A stretch of DNA of 64,000 nucleotides from Theropithecus gelada (Eukaryota; Chordata; Mammalia; Primates; Cercopithecidae): positions 107,832,686-107,896,685 of the forward strand of contig NC_037672.1 of assembly GCF_003255815.1 (NCBI RefSeq). The letters run 5' to 3'. Within the stretch, counting starts at the first letter, position 1; every line of letters starts with the position of its first letter. The translations under genes and the position numbers were made by a program. Positions 34,112 through 43,986 of this stretch are shown here, one piece after another. Below the pieces are notes generated by a model. It saw nothing but the letters and a program-made list of their open reading frames with translations. It ran no database searches and had not been told where the DNA came from.

Positions 34112-34461
34112 ACCAGCTATGGTGGCTCACGCCTGCAATACTAGCACCTTGGGAGGCCGAAGTGGGCGGATCACTTGAGTCCTGTTCAAGACCAGCTTGG
34201 GCAACATAATGAAACCTTGTCTCTACAAAAAGTACAAAAATTAGATCAGCTTTGTAGTGCGCACCTGTAGTCCCAACTACTTGGGGAGCTAAGGTAGGAA
34301 GATCTCCTGAGCTCAGGAGGTCAAGGCTGCCAGGAGCCATGATCGAGCCACTGCACACCAGCCTGGGTGACAAAGTAAGATCCTGTCTCAAAAATACAAA
34401 AACAAAAAAGCCACACACAAAAAAATCCCCACCAAAAACAAAGGGGAAAAAAAAGAAGAAG
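34112..34461 (+). mobile_element. Alu SINE (AluJ-like)
   Basis: From ACCAGCTATGGTGGCTCACG to GATCCTGTCTCAAAAATAC with a long A-rich tail. A perfect 14-bp target duplication, AATAGGAGGGAGGG, lies at 34098-34111 and 34462-34475. Confidence 0.95.
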
Positions 34462-34654
34462 AATAGGAGGGAGGGTTTGGAGCTGAGAGACAACTTAATT
34501 ATTGGCACACACATATTTTATAAGTACTCGCAAGAATACACTTTCCTGACACGTAGAACTATGATAAAAATATATTTAAAATAAGCCTTCAGAAATATTC
34601 TGTGATGAGTATGTAGAATTACTCAACGCTAATTTATTTAATAGAAATATTTCC

Positions 34655-34900
34655 CACCACTCTTTTTTATAACTAGACCGTATAATGTTGAAACCGCTAT
34701 TTACTTTTGCAGAACATAATTTTCCTGTATCAATGTTTGGTTTGGATTTAAAACTTAGTCAAGTAGTTTAGTATCCAGGACGTTTTCATACATTTAAAAG
34801 GCACTTTAGCTGATCTTAATGCCAAACTGGAGTAGGGCCATCTTCTTAAAGCTTGGTAAATGAGATAGATTAAGCAGTTTAAGCTGGTGAGAGTTCAAAC
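34655..34900 (+). repeat. Upstream copy of a 246-bp duplicated segment
   Basis: Recurs colinearly, without gaps, at 37551-37796 with about eight mismatches by my count. It starts CACCACTCTTTTTTATAACT and ends GGTGAGAGTTCAAAC. The sequence itself is otherwise unassigned. Confidence 0.9.
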
Positions 34901-35229
34901 AGAGAGAAAGAGAGAAAGAGAAATAGTTTTTCTTTGTGTTTTCCCAAAGCATTCTATTCAGTTTTGCTACTTTCATTGTGGTTTTCTTTCTCACTGTTAC
35001 ATGAACACCAGACTTGCACATGATGCTGATGTTCAAGTGGAGCATATACATGAGTGGGTTGACATTGCTTCTCACTAAATTGTGATCTTATCCAGCTCAC
35101 CTAACCTATTTAATTGTTAGTTTTCTCATCAGTAAGATGGAAATAATCATATTCTTTACTTAATAAAACAAGCGCTACATGTGAAGTTCTCTGACTCAAA
35201 TCAAATACTCAATGAATATTAGCTCTCAT
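34901..35229. other. Unassigned
   Basis: Includes a short (GAGAAA)n stretch at 34900-34921. Confidence 0.5.
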
Positions 35230-35253
35230 ATTATTATTATTATTATTATTATT
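35230..35253. repeat. (ATT)n microsatellite
   Basis: Eight ATT units at the tail side of the following antisense Alu. Confidence 0.95.
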
Positions 35254-35516
35254 TTGAGTCAGAGTCTCACTCTTTCACCCAGGCTGGAGTGCAGTGGTAC
35301 CATTTCGGCTCACTGCAACCTCCACTTCCCTGTCTCAGCCTTCTGAGTAGCTGGGACTACAGGCACACGCCACCATGCCCGGCTATTTTTTGTATTTGTT
35401 TGTAGAGATGCGGTTTTGTCATGTTGCCCAGGCTGGCCTCGAACTGGGCTAAACTGATCCTCCAGCCTCGGCTTCCCAAAGTGCTGGGATTACAGATGTA
35501 AGCTACCGCACCTGGC
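35254..35516 (-). mobile_element. Alu SINE with internal deletion
   Basis: GAGTCAGAGTCTCACTCTTTC to AAGCTACCGCACCTGGCC. About 20 bases after CTCCACTTCC are missing. Confidence 0.95.
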
Positions 35517-35819
35517 CTTATGTTAGTTCTTATGGCTATAATTCCCCTACTCAGTTCTTGGAATTTGATGGCAAGCTGAAAGAGACTGAGATAACAGGCT
35601 ACTAGGAAAGGACAGGACACCATTTGTCCCAGTCTGTCTCAGGATAGGCTGCTAGGGACAGATGGTGAGGCTTCTGCTGGCAACCAGGATGTGGTAACTG
35701 CTGTCCCTGAAACAAGGACAGCAACCAGGAAGTGATAACTGCTCTTCTAAAACCCAAGACACCTGGCTCAGAAGAACAAATATGCATGCTATTATGAGGT
35801 AGGATATTCAAAGAACATC

Positions 35820-36420
35820 AGGAAAGCCAATGTAACCTTAGTGGTATGAGCAAGGAGGAGAGAGGTAGGAGATGAAGTTGGGGAGGTAGCCAGAGGCTTA
35901 TTGTGTGAGTCCATGTGGATCATGGCAAAGACTTACAATTTTGTTCAAAGTAGAAAGGAAAGCCATTGGATGGTTTTGAGCAGAATTCTGTTGTGATCCA
36001 ATTTACATGTTTAAAGAGATAATTTTGATTCCTCTGTGGAGAATGGATTATAGAGGGAAATGTAGGAGCATAAAGACTAGTGAGGAGGCCGTAACAGTGA
36101 TCTGGGAAGAAAATTGTAAGGGCTCGTACTGATGTGGAAGTGGGGTGTGAAAAGTACTTATGTTCATGGTATTCATTGAAGGTAGAGCTTATAGGACTTC
36201 CTGTAAGATTAAATTAGCCTTTGAGAGAAAGTGAGAAATCAACGATGATGTTTTATTTCTTTGTCTAAGCAACTGGGTTTATAGAGGTGTCATTAGAGAT
36301 GGGATAGAATATGTGAGGAGCAGATTTGTGTGGAGGAATGTTAGGAATTATGTTTTGGCCATGACATGTTTGACACAGCTGTTAGACATTTACTTAAATA
36401 AGATGGAATTTCATTTTTCT
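35820..36420 (+). repeat. Old dispersed repeat, copy 5
   Basis: GGAAAGCCATTGGATGGTTTTG, TCTGTGGAGAATGGATTATAG, GAAGGTAGAGCTTATAGGAC, GTCTAAGCAACTGGGTTTATA and TTGGCCATGACATGTTTGAC keep the motif order of the other copies. Confidence 0.6.
36160..36258 (+). repeat. Upstream copy of a 99-bp duplicated segment
   Basis: ATGTTCATGGTATTCATTGA...ATGATGTTTTATTT inside the old repeat. An identical 99-bp copy lies at 37426-37524. Confidence 0.95.
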
Positions 36421-37029
36421 CTATTACAAAAGTCTGAAAGTTGACAATTCAAGCCTGGAGAAGCAGCTCTGATCCATTAAGTTGCTAGGGATTTAGGCTG
36501 TTTTCAACCAGCTGTTCTGTCATCCCTTGGATATGGTCCTCATGAGCTAAGCTTGAATTCTGATAATTACATCTGTTTCAGGCAACAGGGTACAAGAACT
36601 GGGGAAAGGTGGCAAAAGGCATGTGCCAGCTTGTTCTTAAGGAATGTTCTTGGCAGCTAAATATGACACTTAAACTGATATCCTAGTGGCCTTAAGTCAA
36701 TCACATGGTCACTCCTAGCTGCAAGGGAGGCTGGGAAATGGAACTTTCATGCTGGGTGTCATGTGCCCATCTAAAAACCCTACTACCAAAGAGCAAGGGA
36801 GGAACAGATACTAAAAGACAATCAACATATTTCTGCCACACTTGGTTTGCCCACTCCCTATTTCTCAGGACCTCCATATCTCAAAATGTACTGGGCAGTT
36901 TAAGGCTTTGTCTTCTTTGGCTTCTCAGCACATTCGATACTGCTGATAGCTTCTTCCTGAGAACACACCCTTCCTGTGGCTTCTGTGTCACAGCATTTCT
37001 GGTTTTGTTTGTTATTGTTTTCTTCATGT
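36421..37029. other. Repeat-like sequence, not assigned
   Basis: GTTGCTAGGGATTTAGGC, TCACATGGTCACTCCTAGCTG and GGAGGCTGGGAAATGGAAC recall a dispersed mammalian repeat I cannot name. The 144-codon frame at 36705-37139 ends within the hairpin and has no recognisable domain. Confidence 0.35.
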
Positions 37030-37112
37030 TGTTTTTGTACTCCAGGTTGCCCTTTTATCTCCAAAGACTAGTGGAGATTAGTGGAGATAAAAGGGCAACC
37101 TGGAGAACAAAA
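37030..37112. repeat. Inverted repeat with perfect 23-bp stem
   Basis: Left arm 37040-37062 (CTCCAGGTTGCC...TATCTCC) and right arm 37083-37105 are exact reverse complements around a 20-nt loop. The stem extends outward with one mismatch and seven more matched bases. It lies 30 bp outside the left end of the MuDR-like element. See findings. Confidence 0.95.
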
Positions 37113-37425
37113 ATAACACAGAAGGCAAGCCAATCATAATCCTGAAAGACACAGTCCCAAATGTTGAAATCTTGAAATATCAAAATCCTGAAAATATCAT
37201 TCTGGAAAAATAATTTTTAAAATGTAAAGATATTTATTTACATTTTTATTTATTTTATTTTTTTTAAGCCAGGGTCTCACTCTATCACCCAGGCTGGAGT
37301 ACAGTGATCGGATCATGGCTTTCTGCAGCCCCGGCCTCCTGGGCTCAAGTGATCCTCCTACCTCAACCTCCTGAGTAGCTGGGATTACAGGCAGGCATTA
37401 CCATGCCCACCATGCCCACCATACC

Positions 37426-37524
37426 ATGTTCATGGTATTCATTGAAGGTAGAGCTTATAGGACTTCCTGTAAGATTAAATTAGCCTTTGAGAGAAAGTGA
37501 GAAATCAACGATGATGTTTTATTT
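37426..37524 (+). repeat. Inserted copy of 36160-36258
   Basis: 99 of 99 bases identical to the upstream segment. The left junction is blurred by shared ATG. Confidence 0.95.
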
Positions 37525-37550
37525 ATTAAATTAGCTGGCCTCGAATTCCT

Positions 37551-37796
37551 CACCACTCTTTTTTATAACTAGATCGTGTAATGTTGAAACAGCTATTTAC
37601 TTTTGCAGAACATAATTTTCCTGTATCAATGTTTGGTTTGGATTTAAAACTTAGTCAAGTAGTTTAGTATCCAGGATGTTTTCATATATTTAAAAGGCAC
37701 TTTAGTTGATCTTAATGCCAAACTGGAGTAGGGCCATCTTCTTAAAGCTTCGTAAATGAAATAGATTAAGCAGTTTAAGCTGGTGAGAGTTCAAAC
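37551..37796 (+). repeat. Inserted copy of 34655-34900
   Basis: Ungapped 246-bp match with about eight mismatches, two at sites where the upstream copy has CpG. Same orientation, 2.9 kb downstream of the source. Confidence 0.95.
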
Positions 37797-38862
37797 TGAG
37801 AGAGAGATTAATTTTTTTAATTTTTGGTAGCGGCAAGGTCTCCCTATATTGCTCAGGCTTATTTACATTTAAAAAGGTGGTTTACTTGAGAAACACGTAA
37901 AAACGTGACAGAATACTTCATAGGCCACTTTACACAGTAAAATAAGCAATGATAACATACCTATTTTTGCAAGCATAAATACTCATACATACTAAAAACA
38001 GTTGTGTGGGTGTAACAGTATGAGTAGATGAAACATTTATGAAGAAACAGGTCAAAAAGGGAAATGAATAAAAGCATGTCACTATGGTTGGTAATTGTGT
38101 GCACTCCACTTTATAACTGTGGTCATCTGAAATACGGTGCTAAGCAACCGGAACCTTTGACGGGATCTACCAAAAACTGTAATGGGTCACCACTGCATAT
38201 AACGTCACCCAGAGGGCCGAGAAATTTTGTCTTTCACAAATGTAGATGTACAAAAAGGACATCTCTTCATTTATTGAGGGAGTTTCAACATTTATATGTA
38301 CACACACAAGTACACACAAGTCAACACTGTGTGTACTTTTGTCAAATCAAATTTGTATAAAATAAATCAGAACTCTCTAAAAATCTCTACACAATTTATA
38401 CCTCCAACACTGGAAATGATGCCAAGAAAAAATACAGAGCACAGTGAATTGTCAAAAATAATGCTGACAATTTAAAATAGCATGAAAAGCTAAAAAAAAA
38501 AAAAAAGAAAACAACAACAATAAAAGAACTAAAAAAACAACATATGAAAAAGCATATTACAGGGATAAGTTATGGGCAATTGCACAGAGATACTCTATAA
38601 GAGCTGGCCAGCTTTCACAATCATTAACTGTGTTTTGAAGCCTTGCACCACAATGAATAGCTGCTTTTTCTTTCTTTTAGGACATGGCTTTTCTTGGAGA
38701 ATATGTTCATATTCATTTTCTATGTGATGATGCTCTTTTTAAAATTTATCTATGATTCCTGTGATTGTGATTTTGGGGATTTTAGACTTTAGGGATTTTG
38801 ATCTTTTGGGATTTCAACATTTGAGATTGTGGTGTTTGGGACTGTGTCTTTGGAGATTATGA

Positions 38863-40034
38863 TCCAAATCTCATGAAAGGAATGCCCCTCCAGGTGTCAG
38901 CCTCCTTTGTGGGTACTTCTCCAGCTCCAGTGCTAGTTTATCTTCTTCTGCCCCAACATCTGCCCATTTGGTCCCAGTTCAAGACTAGTTCTTAAGGATC
39001 TCACAGACTCTCCTAATTAGAAAGAAGATCTTTGTGTTTCTCTCAAGTCCTAACTGGGTTTATCCATGGCTAAATTTTGATCTAGCAGGGACCAGAGAGT
39101 CGACACTAATGATTATGATCCTAGAACAGCCCTCCACACAGGTCAGTGGTGTGGTGTGAGGGGCACTGAAATATGCCCCCTCTGAGGGTCCCTCCTCAAT
39201 TTGCTTATCACTGAGCTGTAGTTCACGCCTGACTGACCTCTAATTCCCTATTCAAATTTGGCATCGGGGTTAAATGATAAAGATGTAGATATTGTTTGTA
39301 AATAGTCCTTGTAAAAATGTATGTTGCCTGAGAAGGGACAGAGACTTCAGGGTTACTTACAAGCCAAAAATTGTGGTTCAATAATGTTCCTTTTGAGTCC
39401 CTGACACTGTATGAAATAATGACTTAGGGCAGGATTAGCCCAAGGTAATTTTGTCGCAATAAAGGAACATCATTGGAACCTGCTTTTTTCTTATCGATAT
39501 TATCAGGACTCATTACGAAATGTCTTCTAATGCCAATAAGAATCCTTTTAAAAGCAGGAAGCTGGATGGCTGCAGGCAAGGCAAATCAACTTTTAAGATC
39601 AACAGTCAATTCAAGACAATACTGGTGCTTGAAAATAACTACCTTAGAACATAGTGATGTTTGGTACTTGAGATTATTGAGTTATGAACTACTTTTCTTG
39701 ATTCCCTTGTGGGTTACATTTTTTCCCCGCTAAGCTTTGCTTCTCTGGGACTAATGTCTTCCATCACTATTAAAATCAGTAGCTCTTCTGCCAGTGGCTA
39801 CCAAGGCCATGACCTCTAATGCCACCCACTACTTTTGCTCATGGCTGTGCCATGTCTGAAGCCAAGAACATTGATGTTGGTGTAAGGGTGCAACCTTCCG
39901 AAGGTGCCAGCCCTCTCTCTGGCCACTGTTCAGACTTCTGTCAGCAGTTTAGCAGCTGTGTTGTGCCTTCAGAATTTGCCAAACAGGACTATGCTTTCGT
40001 TTTTGTAACTCCCTCATACGACCATTCAGAGAAA
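38863..40034. other. Unassigned
   Basis: About 1.2 kb with no recognised gene or repeat. Confidence 0.45.
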
Positions 40035-40200
40035 TCTGTGCAATTCATTCAGTTATTCAACACATACTTACTGAGCTCCTGCAATGTACACACATTGTTC
40101 TAGGTTTAGGGCCACATCAGTGAACAAAATAGATGAAGTCCTTGCTCTCATAAAACCTACATTCTTCTCTGTGGTAGGGGAGATGATTGTAAACATATGA
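40035..40200 (+). repeat. Old dispersed repeat, leading part
   Basis: TTCAGTTATTCAACACATAC, CACATCAGTGAACAAAATAG and TCATAAAACCTACATTC follow the same order as at 11540-11680 and 57850-57990. Confidence 0.5.
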
Positions 40201-40990
40201 CAAATATTGTGCTCAATTTCAATTCCCTTCTCCCTTCAGAAACTTCCTCATTGTTCTTGAATGAAACTTGTGAGTCTTGACGCTTTTTCCTCTAAAGAAA
40301 AAATGAGTTTTTCTCAGGATGCTCCTGGACCACTGATATAAATAGACTACTCATGATAGTTTACCCACTCTGAATCCTGGGGTAAACATGATATAAATTA
40401 AATTGTGACCCTGGCTATATAACAGACAAAATGAGGGTTTGAAAGAAAAGAAACTCGTTGATAATCTTTTAATTTGTAGAACACATAAACATCACCCAAG
40501 GTACAAATACCAGATAAACTTGACAACTTAAAGGTGAAACAACTTTAATTTCTCAAATATAATCTATAACTTAGAGAAGATATTGCTGGTTGTTGCTCCA
40601 ACAACCTCAACTGTATGGTGTTAGAGCCTTGTTGGGGACATGTGGCAGAATTGCCTTATATTTACAGTTTGAAACGGAGTCTTTCAAAGATATTTCGTGA
40701 TAGAATACAACTACTGTATTTAAAAGCCCTAGTTGATGAGACAGCCTCACTTCTTAGAAGATGTAAAAGAACATCTTCTAAAACAGAACTGTCTGAAGTA
40801 GAGCACACTTGTTGACAAGGTCAGCAGAACACAGGAAATAGTCTCTATGAGGTATCTTCAGGCCATCATACTAACCTTTGCCAATACTTGCTTAGCTGCC
40901 AAATACTTACTCTACTTGCCCATGTGAGGGTTCAGACTGAGATGTCTACAACAGAGAAGGGTGTCTTGAAGGAATGGGCCTTTTGGTACC
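40201..40990. other. Unassigned, with a short hairpin
   Basis: TTAGAAGATGT (40754-40764) and ACATCTTCTAA (40771-40781) form a perfect 11-bp stem with a 6-nt loop. No other feature. Confidence 0.5.
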
Positions 40991-41826
40991 TGTTGACAGG
41001 AACAGGAGGCAGGGGAATTCTGGGCAGAAGAGGGCAGGTCCCTGGCTAGGACCCCACCCTCAAGCTGGACCCACAGCACAAAGTGAGAACTTCACATCCC
41101 GGTTTCCCCACTTGAATGTTGCCTTTCCCAAAACCACCCATGGCCCACCCTGCCCCCGATTCTGTGCCCATAAAAACCCCAGGCTCTGCTGGCAGAGGGA
41201 GAAGAAGAGAAGCAGCTGGATGCCGGAGACTACAGTTGGACATCAAGGAGACGCAACTTGACTTCAAAGGAGCAGTTTGACACGATTGCTTTGGAGAGGA
41301 GTCTGGCTAAGGACGGCTGGACTTTGGGGGAAGATTACCTTCCCACTCTGTCCCACTCTGTCCCATTTTCAGCTCCCTTTTCCACTGAGAGCCACTTTCA
41401 TTGGCAATAAAATCCCCCTCATTTACTATCTCTAATTTGTTCGTGTGACCTCATTTCTCCTGGGCGCTGGACATGAACTCGGGTGCAGGTTCAAAAGGCT
41501 GTCACACTGACCCCCCACTGAGCTGTTAACACTTAAGCCATCCAAGGATGGCAAAGCTAAAAGAGTACTGACTGTAACACTCCTTCTGGGGCTTCAGGGG
41601 TCGTGGGCACCCTCCTAGATGCTGCTGCAGATCAAGCACGGAGTTAATTCCTGCTGGTGCCCAAAGCACTCACCCTGGCTCCTGCACCCGCTCACCTGCA
41701 TGCTCTCTCCTGTGGAGAGGTTGAGTGCAATGAGTTTGAGTGAATGGAGTTTGCCCATGCTGGTGCCTGTGCACTCCAGTTCCTGCCTGCAAAGGGATCA
41801 GGGAAAATTTCCTGCTTCACTGTTAC
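40991..41826 (+). mobile_element. ERV1-like solo LTR (boundaries approximate)
   Basis: Starts TGTTGACAGGAACAGG and may end at TGTTACA. It contains CCCATAAAAACCCCAGGCTC (TATA-like ATAAAAA at 41170-41176), AATAAA at 41406-41411, TTTGTTCGTGTGACCTCATT, and a U5-like part with CCCCCCACTGAGCTGTTAAC and GGGGCTTCAGGGGTCGTG. I recognise it as a class I LTR family but cannot give its name. It shares the CCCATAAAAACCCCAG block with the LTR at 24569. Confidence 0.65.
41100..41411 (+). promoter_or_regulatory. LTR TATA-like box and poly(A) signal
   Basis: ATAAAAA at 41170-41176 and AATAAA at 41406-41411. Present by sequence; activity unknown. Confidence 0.45.
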
Positions 41827-41854
41827 AAAAGTCCAGGGAATACCACTGTCTCTC

Positions 41855-41933
41855 ACATCACCTGGTTCAAATTGATCCTTCTGCCTTGGCCTCCCAAAGT
41901 GTTCTTAGGAGTGAGCCACCATGCCCAGCCTCC
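41855..41933 (-). mobile_element. Alu fragment
   Basis: CTGCCTTGGCCTCCCAAAGTG to GAGTGAGCCACCATGCCCAGC: only the antisense head of one monomer remains. Confidence 0.85.
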
Positions 41934-41995
41934 TTTGCCAAACACTTTTAATTTCCATTTCTTGATTTGTTTCTTTCTCTAACACACTATACAGA

Positions 41996-42211
41996 CAGTC
42001 CCCAAATCTAGCAATAGTTAGTTACACATGATTTTTTGAATTTACAATGATGCAAAAGTCACGTGCATTCAGTATGCTCCTCAATTTATGACGGGTTTAC
42101 ATCCAAATAAACCCATCTTTAAATTGAAAATGTCATAATTCAACTTATCTTATTTTCCATTTACAGTGGGTTTATTGGGATGTAGCCCCATCATAAGTCA
42201 AGGAGCATCTG
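41996..42211. mobile_element. Tigger-group MITE (MER8-like)
   Basis: Begins CAGTCCCC and ends GGAGCATCTG next to TA. It contains CAATGATGCAAAAGTCACG, ATTCAGTATGCTCCTC and GTGGGTTTATTGGGATGTAG, matching the short Tigger-derived family I recall. About 216 bp, non-coding. Confidence 0.65.
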
Positions 42212-42516
42212 TATATTTTACTTTTAAATCTTGTTTATTGTGTGTCTCTCCCAGGACTTCATGTGACTTTCATGGGCCTTAGGCATGTTGCTTCTGTGGG
42301 ACCCTTCCTCTATGGAAAAATACTAGAATTTTTATTTGAAGACTGTATTAGTATAAAAACAATTCTAGTCCAGGCTGGATTCATTATTTTATATTCTTTT
42401 TTTTCTTCTAATTTTAAATGAAGTTAAAATTAAAACAATTATGTGGGCCCCTGAAAGTATTATAGGTCCTATACATTGTGATTACTCTGCCTAATGAGTA
42501 AATCAGCTCCTGAGAG
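42212..42516. other. Unassigned
   Basis: No recognised feature. Confidence 0.5.
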
Positions 42517-42742
42517 TTCACCACCCGCCTGGGCAACACAGCAAGACCCCCTCTCTGCAAAAAAATGTTTTTAAAAAATTATCCAGGTGTGGTGGTGCAT
42601 GCCTGTAGTCCCAGCTACTCAGGGGACTGAGAAGGATGGATTGCTTGAGCCTGGAGTGTCAAGCCTGCGGTGAGCTGTGATCATGCCACTACACTGCAAT
42701 CTGAGTGACAGAGCGAGAACCTGTCTCAAAAAAAAAAAAAAA
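42517..42742 (+). mobile_element. Alu SINE (AluJ-like), 5' truncated
   Basis: CGCCTGGGCAACACAGCAAG through GAACCTGTCTCAAAAAAAA; left half of the first monomer missing. Confidence 0.95.
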
Positions 42743-42749
42743 GTGTTAG

Positions 42750-43640
42750 GAGAAGGACAGTTGAAGTTTCAGATAGGACACCCCAGGAGCAAGGTTTCCT
42801 GAGCAGGGGACTTCTGAGTAAAGAGCTGGAAGAGGCAGGGGTATGACGTGTTTGAAATGCAGACGGAGATTGTTCCTGTAAGAAGGATCAGCAGGTGCTT
42901 AGGCCCTGAGGCAAGAAGGCACTTGCTATGTGAATGACAGTGAGGAGGCCAGTGTGAACAAAGGGAACAGAAGTAAGAGATGAGGTCAGAGAGTTGACTG
43001 GAGGCCAGACCACATGGAATTGTGTAAGGTTACAGGAAGAATTCTGACTCATATTTTGACCTGATTTATATTTTAAAGAGATCTCTCCAGGTGTTGCATT
43101 TATTGTGAAGAGAATAAATTGAAGGAGGCACAAGCACAAGGTGAAAGAGCAGTTAAGAGACCACAGTAACAATCCAAGTGAGTAACAATGGTGACTTGAA
43201 CCAGTGCAGTTTTAGTGGGAGTGGTGAGAAGTGGATGGATTCTGTAACTATTTTCAATGTAATGGTAACAGACTTTGCTGATGGGTTGAATGTGTGTTGT
43301 GAGAGAAAAGGAAGGGTCAAAGATGAATACAAGTGTTTTGGCCTGAGCAAAAGAATGGGTAGAGTTACCACTGATTGAGCTGGGGAAGACTGAGGGAGGG
43401 AGAGAGCGAGGAGTAAGATAGGTTGGATGAGAAGAGCAAGTTCTCAATTAAAAATGCAGATGACCATGCTGTAAAAGCAATTGAAGATATTTTCGCTAGA
43501 AATATACTTCTGGGAGTCATCAGTTTGATCTCATTCAGTCATCAATTGAATATCATCAGGGGATGGTATTCAGTGCCTTGGGATGGGAAGAGATCACTGA
43601 GAGAGTAAGTCCAGAGAGTGGCAATGTCTTTTAAATTTTT
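42750..43640 (+). repeat. Old dispersed repeat, copy 6 (longest uninterrupted)
   Basis: AGGCCCTGAGGCAAGAAGGC, GAGGCCAGTGTGAACAAAGG, GAGATGAGGTCAGAGAGTTG, CTGATTTATATTTTAAAGAG, CTGATGGGTTGAATGTGTG, TTTTGGCCTGAGCAAAAGAA, GGGAGTCATCAGTTTGATC and GATGGTATTCAGTGCCTTGG. The 100-codon-class frames here have no domain. Confidence 0.6.
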
Positions 43641-43689
43641 GTATGTTCAACAACTAACTCAGTACTTGACTTTCAATACCTATTATTAA

Positions 43690-43970
43690 TTGAATGAAGA
43701 TGTTTGTACTTGTCCCCCTAGGAGAAAGCTATGCACCATAATTGCCAAACTAGTTACTGAGGAAATATTAAGACCTCCTTGTTATATACACGTAGCTCCC
43801 TGATATTGTTCTTAGGACATTTATTTCACTTTGCACTTCTGTGTTTATCTGGGTGATTATTGAAGTTCTGGCTCTCCACCTAAGCCTTCTGAGGTTAAAG
43901 ACCACACCTTCTATTCTCCCCCCGGCATCCAGCACGGTGTCTAAAATGTAATGGCTAATTTGTTGAGCAA
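43690..43970 (+). mobile_element. L2 3' fragment
   Basis: TTTCACTTTGCACTTCTGTG, TTCTGAGGTTAAAGACCACA and GCATCCAGCACGGTGTCTAA fit the L2 terminus. A poly-A run at 43971-43986 follows. Confidence 0.6.
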
Positions 43971-43986
43971 AAAAAAAAAAAAAAAA

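Larger units (their letters stand above)
37246..37858 (-). mobile_element. Alu disrupted by two templated insertions
   Basis: Antisense Alu right arm (37256-37425; GTCTCACTCTATCACCCAGG...TGGGATTACAGGCAGG) stops at ACCATGCCCACC. It is followed by a 99-bp copy of 36160-36258, then a bridge with Alu-like CTGGCCTCGAATTCCT (37525-37550), then a 246-bp copy of 34655-34900. Another Alu piece follows (TTAATTTTTGGTAGCGGCAA...TTGCTCAGGCT), which should precede CTGGCCTCG in an intact Alu. TTATTTACATTT occurs just before the Alu (about 37231) and just after it (about 37860), like a target duplication. Confidence 0.8.
37133..38862. mobile_element. Probable MuDR-like DNA transposon with long inverted termini
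   Basis: Left end TCATAATCCTGAAAGACACA (37133 on) and the reverse complement of the right end, TCATAATCTCCAAAGACACA, match. The pairing continues with GTCCCAA, then, after an extra 17 bases or so in one copy, ATGTTGAAATC and ATCAAAATCC. Termini of 80 bp or more with this GGGATT/AAATCC-rich style recall Ricksha-type MULE elements of mammals; the name is from memory. The interior (37860-38700) holds no intact transposase. An Alu-based insertion occupies 37246-37858. Confidence 0.55.

Noticed and set aside
36705..37139. 144-codon frame that reads through one hairpin arm
   Set aside because: No domain, no splice sites, and it ends in the inverted repeat and transposon terminus.
38064..38360. 98-codon frame inside the MuDR-like element as a transposase remnant
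   Set aside because: No recognisable MULE transposase motif; too short to support.
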